A stretch of DNA of 9,883 nt from NCBI GenBank assembly GCA_036839715.1, contig DAITDU010000056.1, forward strand, positions 1-9,883, given 5' to 3'. The notes below the pieces were generated by a model, which saw only the letters and a program-made list of their open reading frames with translations, was not told the origin of the DNA and did no database searches. Every line of letters begins with the position of its first letter. Position 1 is the first letter of the stretch. A program made the position numbers and the translations under genes. Of the stretch, positions 1 through 6,374 are shown one piece after another. The stretch comes from Thermocaproicibacter sp002410755 (GTDB lineage: Bacteria > Bacillota > Clostridia > Oscillospirales > Acutalibacteraceae).

Positions 1-1
1 C

Positions 2-325
2 TGCCCAACTCGTGCTTGGACGCGAAGCAGTCAAAAATATTACCGCCTGACATTGTTAGGCCGCTCAGGAAAGAAAAATCCCCGGCTAGGGGAAGACTTC
101 ATCAAATGGGCGGATGAAGACAGCATTGTAAAAATTATTCTGAATACATACGATTATGTAGAGCACTACATCGACCCCAACGCCGTAGGCGGCAAGGAGC
201 ACATTGGCTATATTGTCGATCGCACAGGATTTGAAGAATTCAAAAATTGGGCGCTCCATGACATTTCTCTTCCTGAAATTGCAGAAGTCGTTTCACCGGT
301 TTATTGGCAGGGAATCAGGTACTGA
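2..325 (+). CDS. asrC: Sulfite reductase subunit C (AsrC), C-terminal part
   Basis: This is the last 107 residues of a gene whose 5' end lies outside the window. The open frame runs from base 2 with no start codon that fits; the TTG at 53 is internal. The visible part opens with CPTRAW, which I read as the last Cys-Pro of a ferredoxin-type [4Fe-4S] motif, followed by YYRLTLLGRSGKKNPRLGED and later GGKEHIGYIVDRTGFEEF, both characteristic of the AsrC family C-terminus. AsrC is the sirohaem/[4Fe-4S] catalytic subunit of the cytoplasmic anaerobic AsrABC sulfite reductase, which reduces sulfite to sulfide. The sirohaem-binding cysteines are upstream and not visible. It ends with TGA and is convergent with the transporter gene. 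The asrA and asrB genes would be expected just to the left. Confidence 0.88.
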   Translation, partial: CPTRAWTRSSQKYYRLTLLGRSGKKNPRLGEDFIKWADEDSIVKIILNTYDYVEHYIDPNAVGGKEHIGYIVDRTGFEEFKNWALHDISLPEIAEVVSPVYWQGIRY

Positions 326-365
326 GTTAAATGCACAAATTGCATTAAAATTGTTTATCAGCATC

Positions 366-406
366 GACCATCTGGTGAGCTATTCAACACGGCTTCCCAG
401 ATGGTC
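366..406. terminator. Hairpin between convergent asrC and transporter genes
   Basis: The arms GACCATCTGG (366-375) and CCAGATGGTC (397-406) form a perfect 10-bp stem. The loop is 21 nt and contains a further possible 4-bp pairing (GAGC with GCTT). It begins 3 nt after the stop codon of the leftward transporter gene and about 40 nt after asrC. Only a short ATTTTA follows on the plus strand, and the minus side has no clean T-run. I read it as a modest bidirectional terminator from its position and symmetry. Confidence 0.6.
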
Positions 407-409
407 ATT

Positions 410-1786
410 TTACGCTTTCCTCTGCCTTTTTAAATCATCCAGAATCACTGGATATTCTTGATCCAGTTTATAGTGTGAAAGAACCGCGATCTGAAATACA
501 ATGACTACCAGCGGCAAAGCAAGAGAAAGCCATTGGATTGCATTGACCGCGGATGCCGAGGGCGATTCAGTATGTGCTGAGTATCCGCATAAAGAAAGCG
601 TCAGTGGAAGGGCGGAACTTCCAATCGCAGCGCCGATCTTCTTACCAAAGCTCGTCATGCTGAATAGAATTCCCTCGCTATGTACACCGCTTTTTAGGTA
701 GCCGTATTCGGCAGTATCGGCAAGCATCGCCATAGAGACGCCGGTAATCGGTGCATTCCCCACTCCTCGCAGCAGGTTGTCCGTCACCGCCAGAGGGATA
801 CTGTGCGGATTTAACGTTTGTATTAGAATCCCAGCGGCAGAAATGCTAAGTCCCAGAATGACCGAATTGCGTTTTCCGAATTGCTTGACAAGGGGTGACA
901 GTAAGAAAAGGCCCGCAACCTTAGCCAAGGTATTCACGGTTGTCAGCAGCCCAATCAGCGTGCTGTTCCCCAAAACATATTGCGTGTAATAAATTTTGAT
1001 TCCGCCCGAAACAGGAGCCGAGATGTAGGATGCGATCGCTGTGAGGAACAGCATGAACCAGTATTTGTTCTGTTTTAAAAATCCGAAATCTTCCCGGACC
1101 GGGATTCGGATTTTTTTAACCGGAATTGCTTGCCCAACCCGTTCTTTTGTAAAACAGTAAGTAACAAGATATAAAAGCACCGACAGTGTGCCATAAAGGG
1201 CAGAAACAAGTTGCCAGCCGACCCTGCCGCCGCCCAAAAGTTTTATAAGCGGCAGCATGCAATTATTGACAGCAAGTGTTCCAATCAGCGACATTACCAT
1301 GCGGAAAATATTCAGCGATGCCCGTTCGTATGGATTCTGTGTCATCAGGGAATTCAGAACCCCGTAAGGAATATTCAACGAAGATAAAAAGAAGTTGGAT
1401 GTGGTATAGGTAATAAAGATATAAACGTATTTTCCGATATCAGGCAGATTTGGCAATGAAAATAGCAGAGCGCCGGAAGCCGCAAATGGCAGGCACATGC
1501 GTAGAATCCATGGACGGGCTTTCCCTTGCTTCGATTTTCCTGCATCCACCAAAAGACCGATCAGTATATCGGTGAAAGCGCTGAGCAGCCGCGAAACGAG
1601 GAAAATTGTTCCTACTGCGGCAGCGTTTACTTTTATGACATCCGTATAGTAAAACAGAAGATATGTGCTCATGGCTACTGCAATACCAACGTCCGCGAGA
1701 CCGCCACAACCGTAGGCCAGTTTTTCGGGAAATGCGATTTTTTCGTCTCCTTGATATGCTTTTATTGGAGTAGTTTCAAATTTCAT
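410..1786 (-). CDS. GPH-family MFS symporter (MFS_2, sugar-type)
   Basis: This 458-residue polytopic membrane protein has many hydrophobic segments, as expected for the 12-helix glycoside-pentoside-hexuronide:cation symporter family (MelB-like). The N-terminal EKLAYGCGGLAD and the loop after helix 2 (about residues 73-93: TDILIGLLVDAGKSKQGK followed by ARPW) match the GPH signature. The substrate cannot be deduced. I chose the ATG at 1784-1786 because GGGAGAG lies 5-6 nt upstream and the family N-terminus starts there. A longer reading back to 1921 would run through the palindromic operator and the predicted start site. It is transcribed divergently from the DUF488-hcp operon from a shared operator, which is unusual company for a sugar-type carrier. 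Confidence 0.87.
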   Translation of the reverse strand: MKFETTPIKAYQGDEKIAFPEKLAYGCGGLADVGIAVAMSTYLLFYYTDVIKVNAAAVGTIFLVSRLLSAFTDILIGLLVDAGKSKQGKARPWILRMCLPFAASGALLFSLPNLPDIGKYVYIFITYTTSNFFLSSLNIPYGVLNSLMTQNPYERASLNIFRMVMSLIGTLAVNNCMLPLIKLLGGGRVGWQLVSALYGTLSVLLYLVTYCFTKERVGQAIPVKKIRIPVREDFGFLKQNKYWFMLFLTAIASYISAPVSGGIKIYYTQYVLGNSTLIGLLTTVNTLAKVAGLFLLSPLVKQFGKRNSVILGLSISAAGILIQTLNPHSIPLAVTDNLLRGVGNAPITGVSMAMLADTAEYGYLKSGVHSEGILFSMTSFGKKIGAAIGSSALPLTLSLCGYSAHTESPSASAVNAIQWLSLALPLVVIVFQIAVLSHYKLDQEYPVILDDLKRQRKA

Positions 1787-1807
1787 GGTATCTCTCCCAG
1801 AAAAGGT

Positions 1808-1820
1808 TTTTCTCAGTATA
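1808..1820 (-). promoter_or_regulatory. Promoter of the GPH transporter gene
   Basis: Reading leftward, a TATACT -10 box occupies 1820-1815, giving an inferred start near 1808 and a leader of about 22 nt. The -35 position at 17-bp spacing (1838-1843) reads CATCAT, with no resemblance to TTGACA, so activation seems required. The centre of the palindrome (1849.5) is exactly 41.5 nt upstream of the inferred start. Confidence 0.68.
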
Positions 1821-1834
1821 TATAAATAAAAATT

Positions 1835-1864
1835 ATGATGATGTTGCATTTGCAACATCATCAT
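1835..1864. promoter_or_regulatory. Shared divergent operator, 30-bp palindrome
   Basis: Two perfect 14-bp arms, ATGATGATGTTGCA and its complement, flank a central TT. The core TTGCATTTGCAA resembles the site at 6850-6863. The spacing places its centre at -41.5 for both the leftward TATACT promoter and the rightward TACAAT promoter. This is the class II activation geometry known for CRP and FNR. The regulator is inferred to be the Crp/Fnr protein encoded at 9112-9840. Confidence 0.8.
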
Positions 1865-1878
1865 ACCCCAAAATCCTG

Positions 1879-1891
1879 TACAATCGAGAAC
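1879..1891 (+). promoter_or_regulatory. Promoter of the DUF488-hcp operon
   Basis: The -10 box is TACAAT at 1879-1884, giving an inferred start near 1891. No -35 box is recognisable at the usual distance (1856-1861 reads CATCAT). The operator centre is exactly 41.5 nt upstream. The predicted leader before the GTG start codon of the first gene is only about 11 nt. Confidence 0.7.
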
Positions 1892-1901
1892 AGAAACGGG
1901 G

Positions 1902-2345
1902 GTGAGAGAGATAAGCAGCATATTTGAAATCAGTGCTTATCAGACATCGGCATCCGAATTTTTTGATAAAATTCTGCAAAATCACGCGGATCTTGTGCTG
2001 GATGTACGGTTGAAAAACGATTCACAGCTTTGCGGGTTTACAAAGAAAAAAGATTTAACTTTCTTTGTCCCCAAAATCTGTCATGCTGCTTATGTCCACG
2101 ACCGCTTTTTCACGCCGGAACCGCAGCTTCTAGACCGTTATCTTCATCATTGGATTCAGTGGGATCAATATTCTGCAGAGTATCGGTCTGCTATGGAAGC
2201 CCGAAACGCCATCAGTTACTTTCAGGAGCATTACGGGAACTACTCCTGTGTATGCCTGATCGGTACAGCCACTAAAAGACGTCGTTCCCACAGCGAGGTC
2301 CTTCGGGGGCTTCTTGCAGACTCAAAAAGACTGGCAGGTGAGTGA
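1902..2345 (+). CDS. DUF488 family protein, first gene of the hcp operon
   Basis: This is a small soluble protein of about 147 residues. IFEISAYQTSASEFF near the start, LDVRLKNDSQLCGF (33-46) and CLIGTATKRRRSH (118-130) fit the DUF488 family, whose members carry a DVR motif early and a basic R-S/H motif near the C-terminus. Its biochemical function is not established. The start is uncertain. GTG at 1902 is the only conventional codon available but has no well-spaced Shine-Dalgarno. The strong GGGGGTGAG at 1898-1906 overlaps it and would better suit initiation at an ATA codon at 1911 or 1920. The stop overlaps a possible upstream start region of hcp, so the two are translationally close. Its place as first gene under the stress operator suggests a role in nitrosative or redox stress, which is inference. 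Confidence 0.7.
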   Translation: MREISSIFEISAYQTSASEFFDKILQNHADLVLDVRLKNDSQLCGFTKKKDLTFFVPKICHAAYVHDRFFTPEPQLLDRYLHHWIQWDQYSAEYRSAMEARNAISYFQEHYGNYSCVCLIGTATKRRRSHSEVLRGLLADSKRLAGE

Positions 2346-2350
2346 TTATG
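2336..2350 (+). promoter_or_regulatory. Second, upstream start signal for hcp
   Basis: AGGTGA (2336-2341) lies 6 nt before an ATG at 2348 that is in frame with hcp and would add 20 residues (Lys-rich, then Glu/Gln-rich) to its N-terminus. The canonical start at 2408 has its own AGGAGG at 2394-2399 with 8-nt spacing. Both signals look usable. The family N-terminus supports 2408. Confidence 0.4.
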
Positions 2351-2407
2351 AATTTGTATCATAAAATCAAAAAATATTTTTTGAATGAAGAACAGGAGGA
2401 ACAAGAA

Positions 2408-4255
2408 ATGGGAAACAAAATGTTTTGCTATCAATGTCAGGAAACAGCCGGATGCTCCGGCTGCACGCAAACGGGTGTTTGTGGAAAGACACCCGAAACG
2501 GCTAATTTGCAGGATCTGCTTATCTATGTAACAAAAGGTCTGTCCGAAGTAACTACACAGCTTCGCACAGAGAAAAAAACGATTTCTACGGACATTAATC
2601 ATCTTATTACGGAAAATCTTTTTGTGACCATCACCAACGCGAACTTTGACCCTGATTTTATTACTGACCGCATTCAGACTACGCTAAACCATAAAAGAGA
2701 GTTGCTGGGCCAGTTAAATAACCGCGAGAGTCTCTCTGAAGCAGCATTATGGGATGCGCAGAAAGTGGAATACGCGGCGAAAGCTTCTTTGGTCGGCGTT
2801 CTTGCCACTGAAGACGAGGATATCCGCAGCCTGCGTGAACTGATCCTCTACGGTCTCAAGGGCATGGCGGCTTATTTAAAGCATGCGAACGCGCTTGGCA
2901 AGGAAAATGAAGCAGTTGACGCATTCCTGCAGAGTGCGCTTGCCAAAACAATGGACAGTTCTCTTGGTGTCAATGAGCTGGTGGCTCTAACGCTGGAAAC
3001 CGGAAAATATGGTGTTGATGCGCTGGCACTGTTGGATGACGCAAATACATCCGCTTACGGAAAACCGGAAATCACAAAGGTAAAGCTTGGCGTCGGTAAA
3101 AATCCTGCCATTCTGATTTCAGGCCATGATCTGCGCGATCTTGAAATGCTTCTTAAGCAGACAGAGGGCACCGGCGTCGATGTCTACACCCATTCCGAAA
3201 TGCTGCCTGCACATTATTACCCTGCATTCAAAAAATACTCCCATTTTGTCGGCAATTACGGCAACGCATGGTGGAAGCAGAAGGAAGAGTTTGAAGCCTT
3301 TAACGGCCCAATTCTTATGACAACGAACTGCCTTGTTCCGCCAAAGGACAGCTACAAAGACCGGGTTTACACAACAGGCACTGTAAGCTACCCCGGATGC
3401 CCTCACATTTCAGGCGGACCCGGTGAAGAAAAGGATTTTTCTGCACTGATTGCCCATGCTAAACGCTGCGCTCCGCCGACTGAACTTGAAACCGGTGAAA
3501 TTGTCGGAGGCTTCGCACACGACCAGGTCCTCGCACTCGCGGATCAGATTGTGGCTGCGGTAAAATCCGGCGCTATCAAGAAATTCGTTGTCATGGCCGG
3601 ATGCGACGGGCGGGCGAAATCCAGAAATTACTATACCGATTTTGCGAAGGCACTTCCGAAAGACGCGGTTATTTTGACGGCTGGTTGCGCCAAATACAAG
3701 TACAATAAGCTGAACCTAGGCGATATCGGCGGTATTCCGCGCGTGCTTGATGCCGGTCAGTGTAATGACAGCTATTCTCTGGCGGTGATTGCCCTCAAGC
3801 TCAAGGAAGTGTTCGGGCTTGACGACATTAACGACCTGCCGATTGTCTACAACATTGCATGGTATGAGCAGAAAGCGGTCATCGTACTGCTGGCGCTTCT
3901 GGCCCTCGGTGTAAAAAACATTCATCTTGGCCCGACGCTGCCCGCATTTCTGTCTCCTAATGTTGCGAAAGTCCTGGTGGAAAACTTCGGAATTGCAGGG
4001 GTCTCGACCGTGGATGATGATATTCAGAACTTCTTTGGTCCGCAGGAAAAGGAGCCGGAAGCAAAGGTGACAGGCGATACGCTCATTGGCGATATTCTTA
4101 GTTTCAATCCGGAAGCGGAGCGAATTTTAACAGGCTGCGGGATGCATTGCCTCGGTTGCCCCGCCTCTCAGATGGAATCTCTGAATGACGCATGCGCGGT
4201 TCACGGAATCAACGTAGACGAAGTTTTGCACAGATTGAATCAATTTTTGAAATAA
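2408..4255 (+). CDS. hcp: Hybrid-cluster protein (Hcp) with C-terminal DUF1858 domain
   Basis: Hcp (prismane protein) is a cytoplasmic Fe-S enzyme that reduces hydroxylamine in vitro and nitric oxide in vivo in E. coli. Residues 7, 10, 19 and 25 form the Cys-x2-Cys-x8-Cys-x5-Cys motif of the N-terminal cluster. The hybrid-cluster ligands are all present: His240, Glu264, Cys308, Cys399 (persulfide position), Cys427, Cys452 and Glu487. They match the Desulfovibrio vulgaris ligands with constant offsets of 4 and then 7. The protein is 615 residues against about 550 for D. vulgaris. The extra 60 or so (from about 553) form a DUF1858 redox-disulfide domain with CLGC at 581-584 and a further Cys577. 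The start at 2408 follows AGGAGG and the usual family N-terminus. A strong hairpin follows the gene. No electron-transfer partner Hcr is encoded nearby; the ferredoxin at 6974 or the DUF1858 domain could serve. Confidence 0.95.
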   Translation: MGNKMFCYQCQETAGCSGCTQTGVCGKTPETANLQDLLIYVTKGLSEVTTQLRTEKKTISTDINHLITENLFVTITNANFDPDFITDRIQTTLNHKRELLGQLNNRESLSEAALWDAQKVEYAAKASLVGVLATEDEDIRSLRELILYGLKGMAAYLKHANALGKENEAVDAFLQSALAKTMDSSLGVNELVALTLETGKYGVDALALLDDANTSAYGKPEITKVKLGVGKNPAILISGHDLRDLEMLLKQTEGTGVDVYTHSEMLPAHYYPAFKKYSHFVGNYGNAWWKQKEEFEAFNGPILMTTNCLVPPKDSYKDRVYTTGTVSYPGCPHISGGPGEEKDFSALIAHAKRCAPPTELETGEIVGGFAHDQVLALADQIVAAVKSGAIKKFVVMAGCDGRAKSRNYYTDFAKALPKDAVILTAGCAKYKYNKLNLGDIGGIPRVLDAGQCNDSYSLAVIALKLKEVFGLDDINDLPIVYNIAWYEQKAVIVLLALLALGVKNIHLGPTLPAFLSPNVAKVLVENFGIAGVSTVDDDIQNFFGPQEKEPEAKVTGDTLIGDILSFNPEAERILTGCGMHCLGCPASQMESLNDACAVHGINVDEVLHRLNQFLK

Positions 4256-4264
4256 TGAACGGCA

Positions 4265-4298
4265 GAACCGGTGCGACTTTGCCGCACCGGTTCCTTTT
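4265..4298 (+). terminator. Terminator-like hairpin between hcp and the next gene
   Basis: GAACCGGTGCG (4265-4275) pairs perfectly with CGCACCGGTTC (4283-4293) around a 7-nt loop and is followed by CTTTT. The AGGAGG of the next gene begins one base after the T-run, leaving no room for a promoter. It is best read as a partial terminator or mRNA 3'-end stabiliser that lowers expression of the distal genes relative to hcp. Confidence 0.78.
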
Positions 4299-4312
4299 AG
4301 GAGGATAATTTC

Positions 4313-4927
4313 ATGAGTGCATTTTTAGGTCCTGTTCATGAGTGGATGTATCAAAAAATAAAAGGACAGGAATTTCTCGTTCAGGCCATTCTCTCACTTT
4401 CAGAGTCAGAGGGTTGGAGTAGCGGTCTTCGGCAGGAAATCAATCAAAAGTACGGAGAGCTTGAGCAAGGTCCGCTGGAAGGAATTATTGACGGGAACAA
4501 TATCCACGGTTGGCTCTATGAGCGTGTTGCATGTGTTGAAAACCGTTTGGCATATGCCGTCACTCAGCTGTTGAGCGGCCATGAAGAAAGACTTAAGAGC
4601 ATTTTATCTGTATTTTATCAGGATGGGCAGGAAAAAGGAACATCGTCCTCCTCCAATTTTGACTGTATGCAAATTTACACCGAAATCACCGATTTTCTTT
4701 TAGACGGAATGCCCTGCGACAGCGCAGTAGAGGTTCAGACCGAAAGTCAGGATGAAGTTATCTGGAGTTATGTCGGGGGTATCCACGAAGAATATTGGAA
4801 AGCACTCGGCGCAGATGCAGCCGTTTTTTATCGTTTACGTGCTGAATGGATCAAAGGATTCTTATTTCAAAAGTCATTTGCATTTGAGCAACTGAACGGC
4901 CTCACCTTCCGAATTTCAAGAGGGTAA
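4313..4927 (+). CDS. Unrecognised helical protein with repeated HxW(M/L)Y motif
   Basis: I cannot assign this 204-residue protein to a family with confidence. It has no signal peptide or membrane segment and appears mostly helical. It contains two similar helices: VHEWMYQKI at residues 8-16 and IHGWLYERV at 64-72. Each has a Glu 11 residues after the His (Glu20, Glu76). A related IHEEYW occurs at 157-162 before a third amphipathic stretch. Repeated His and Glu on helices could bind a metal or haem, but that is inference. The start ATG has AGGAGG 8 nt upstream. It ends one base before the hemerythrin gene, so the two are almost certainly co-translated. Position downstream of hcp and upstream of two diiron-type proteins suggests a role in the same stress response, perhaps as an assembly factor or accessory redox protein. 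Confidence 0.7.
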   Translation: MSAFLGPVHEWMYQKIKGQEFLVQAILSLSESEGWSSGLRQEINQKYGELEQGPLEGIIDGNNIHGWLYERVACVENRLAYAVTQLLSGHEERLKSILSVFYQDGQEKGTSSSSNFDCMQIYTEITDFLLDGMPCDSAVEVQTESQDEVIWSYVGGIHEEYWKALGADAAVFYRLRAEWIKGFLFQKSFAFEQLNGLTFRISRG

Positions 4928-4928
4928 T

Positions 4929-5465
4929 ATGAATACAACAATTTTTGAAACATTAAAAGAAGAACATGACCGCATCTTGACATTCTGCGGTTATGTTCGG
5001 AATACGTGCGCAAATTGCATTGAGAGCCAAAGCGTTCATGTTGCAGAGTTCCGTAGTATGGTTCAATTTATCCGCGATTACGCGGACGGACATCACCACC
5101 GAAAAGAAGAGAAAATTCTGTTTCAAGAAATGCTTGACCGTTTGGGCAGCGTTGCGGTCAATCTGGTCCAGCATGGCATGTTGGTGGAACACGATTGGGC
5201 AAGACTTCTGGTGTCTGATTTGGAGAAAGCACTGGATGCATATGAAAAAAACAGATCCACCAAGAACATGCTTGATATCATAGCCAACGCCGTCGGTTAC
5301 TGCAATTTGCTGGAGCGCCATATGGAAAAAGAGAACACAGTCGTATATCCCTATGCGCAAAGGAATCTTGATCCCGGTGTGGTTCAGAGGATGACCGAGT
5401 TGGCGGAAAAAATGAATCGGGAAGATTTCTTTATGGAACGGTATTCGGACACTGTTCGAAAATAG
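4929..5465 (+). CDS. Hemerythrin-like (HHE) diiron protein
   Basis: This 178-residue four-helix-bundle protein has a full set of likely non-haem diiron ligands. His13 lies in EEHDRI, His56/57 and Glu61 in HHHRKEEKILF, His82 or His88 in QHGMLVEHDW, and His131 with Glu135 in RHMEKENTVVYP. Such proteins bind O2 or NO, store iron, or repair Fe-S clusters (the YtfE/RIC group); which applies cannot be told here. Four Cys (20, 27, 30, 125) are present, three of them in the first third. The ATG follows the previous stop by one base and its Shine-Dalgarno (AGAGGG) lies within that gene's end. It shares the hcp operon with a standalone flavodiiron-type domain, consistent with O2/NO handling. Confidence 0.88.
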   Translation: MNTTIFETLKEEHDRILTFCGYVRNTCANCIESQSVHVAEFRSMVQFIRDYADGHHHRKEEKILFQEMLDRLGSVAVNLVQHGMLVEHDWARLLVSDLEKALDAYEKNRSTKNMLDIIANAVGYCNLLERHMEKENTVVYPYAQRNLDPGVVQRMTELAEKMNREDFFMERYSDTVRK

Positions 5466-5532
5466 CTTTCCGGAAAAATGGTTCATGGAAGCGATGAAGT
5501 GTTTTTGCATCCGTTTAGAAAGAAGGAGAACC

Positions 5533-6231
5533 ATGAAATATCAACTATCCGAACAATGTTATGCTATCGGAAAGACGATCATAAAGCCGGATAAGGAATT
5601 TTCTTTTCTGGCTTACCTCATCACTGGGAAAGCAAACATCTTGATTGACACTCTCCCCGACAGAACTGCTTCCATGCTAACGGATGAAATCGTTTCTGTC
5701 ATTGGAGAAAAGCCGCTGGATGCCATCATCCTGAACCATTCCGAAGAAGACCACAGCGGTGCTCTTCCAATGGTGCTGCAGCAATACCCGGACGTTCCCG
5801 TCTTGTGCACGGAAGCCTGTAAGAAACGTCTTATGAGCGCACTCCCGAAAGCCAATTTTCATGCGGTTAAAACCGGTGATGCTGTTGAATATGGGGAATA
5901 CAAGTTCACGTTTTATGAGACTCCGGGATTGCACTGGGATGATAACATGGTAACTTTCTGGAACAGGAACAATATCCTTTTCTCTAACGATTTGTTTGGA
6001 CAATATGCGGCGGCGGAACCTCCGATAGACCTTGATTACCCAGTAGACACGCTTTTAAAAGCGGCAGAGCGTTACTACGAAAAAGTATTCGGGTCCGCGT
6101 CACAATCAGAAAAAGAAGTGGTTTTAAAACTGGCGGACCTGCCAATCCGGCTAATTGCTCCGGGGCATGGGCTGATTATTGAAAATGAATTCTCCGCTGT
6201 AATGGAGCTTTATAGAAACAAAATAGAATAA
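5533..6231 (+). CDS. Standalone flavodiiron-type metallo-beta-lactamase domain
   Basis: This 232-residue protein matches the N-terminal catalytic half of flavodiiron proteins (FprA/NorV type). The diiron ligands are His69-x-Glu71-x-Asp73 with His74 (NHSEEDHSG), His134 (GLHWDDNM), Asp153 (FSNDLFGQ) and His212 (APGHGL). Full-length enzymes are about 400 residues and carry an FMN flavodoxin domain. Here the frame ends with TAA straight after the lactamase fold, followed by a hairpin, so the domain stands alone. It may take electrons from a separate flavoprotein or rubredoxin, or act as an O2/NO-binding sensor as described for an oxygen-binding diiron protein of Treponema. I chose ATG 5533, preceded by AAGGAG, over an ATG at 5485 with no family support. 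It is probably the last gene of the hcp operon, 67 nt after the hemerythrin gene. Confidence 0.88.
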   Translation: MKYQLSEQCYAIGKTIIKPDKEFSFLAYLITGKANILIDTLPDRTASMLTDEIVSVIGEKPLDAIILNHSEEDHSGALPMVLQQYPDVPVLCTEACKKRLMSALPKANFHAVKTGDAVEYGEYKFTFYETPGLHWDDNMVTFWNRNNILFSNDLFGQYAAAEPPIDLDYPVDTLLKAAERYYEKVFGSASQSEKEVVLKLADLPIRLIAPGHGLIIENEFSAVMELYRNKIE

Positions 6232-6246
6232 TAGAATTGGCAAAAC

Positions 6247-6295
6247 GACAGCCATTGCTGAGAAAGGATTCATCCCTCTTGCGGCAATGGCTGTC
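6247..6295. terminator. Long hairpin between convergent transcripts
   Basis: GACAGCCATTGC (6247-6258) pairs perfectly with GCAATGGCTGTC (6284-6295), a 12-bp stem. The 25-nt loop contains a further short pairing (GGAT with ATCC). It lies 15 nt after the stop of the rightward operon and about 80 nt beyond the stop of the leftward small hemerythrin gene. T-runs are short on both sides (TCCTT on plus, GTTTTG on minus). A bidirectional terminator is the best reading. Confidence 0.65.
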
Positions 6296-6374
6296 TCCTT
6301 ATAGTTCTGGGCAGGAGCGTTCTCCACGGAAATGTCCAAAGCATTTGTTTTGGGTTCACTCTTTTTCCTGCTCG

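Noticed and set aside
330..344. ATGCA-CAAAT-TGCAT inverted repeat resembling the operator
   Set aside because: The spacing differs from the 14-bp core and it lies between two converging 3' ends, where an activator site would have no promoter to serve.
1787..1921. Upstream extension of the transporter reading frame by 45 residues
   Set aside because: It would be translated through the palindromic operator and -10 box, has no family similarity, and the ATG at 1786 has a good Shine-Dalgarno.
5466..5475. TTTCCGGAAA palindrome between the hemerythrin and flavodiiron-type genes
   Set aside because: A short palindrome with no promoter elements next to it; such 10-mers occur by chance.
4953..5534. 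Long leftward ORF of 193 codons
   Set aside because: It is the antisense shadow of the well-supported hemerythrin-like gene and has no family motifs.
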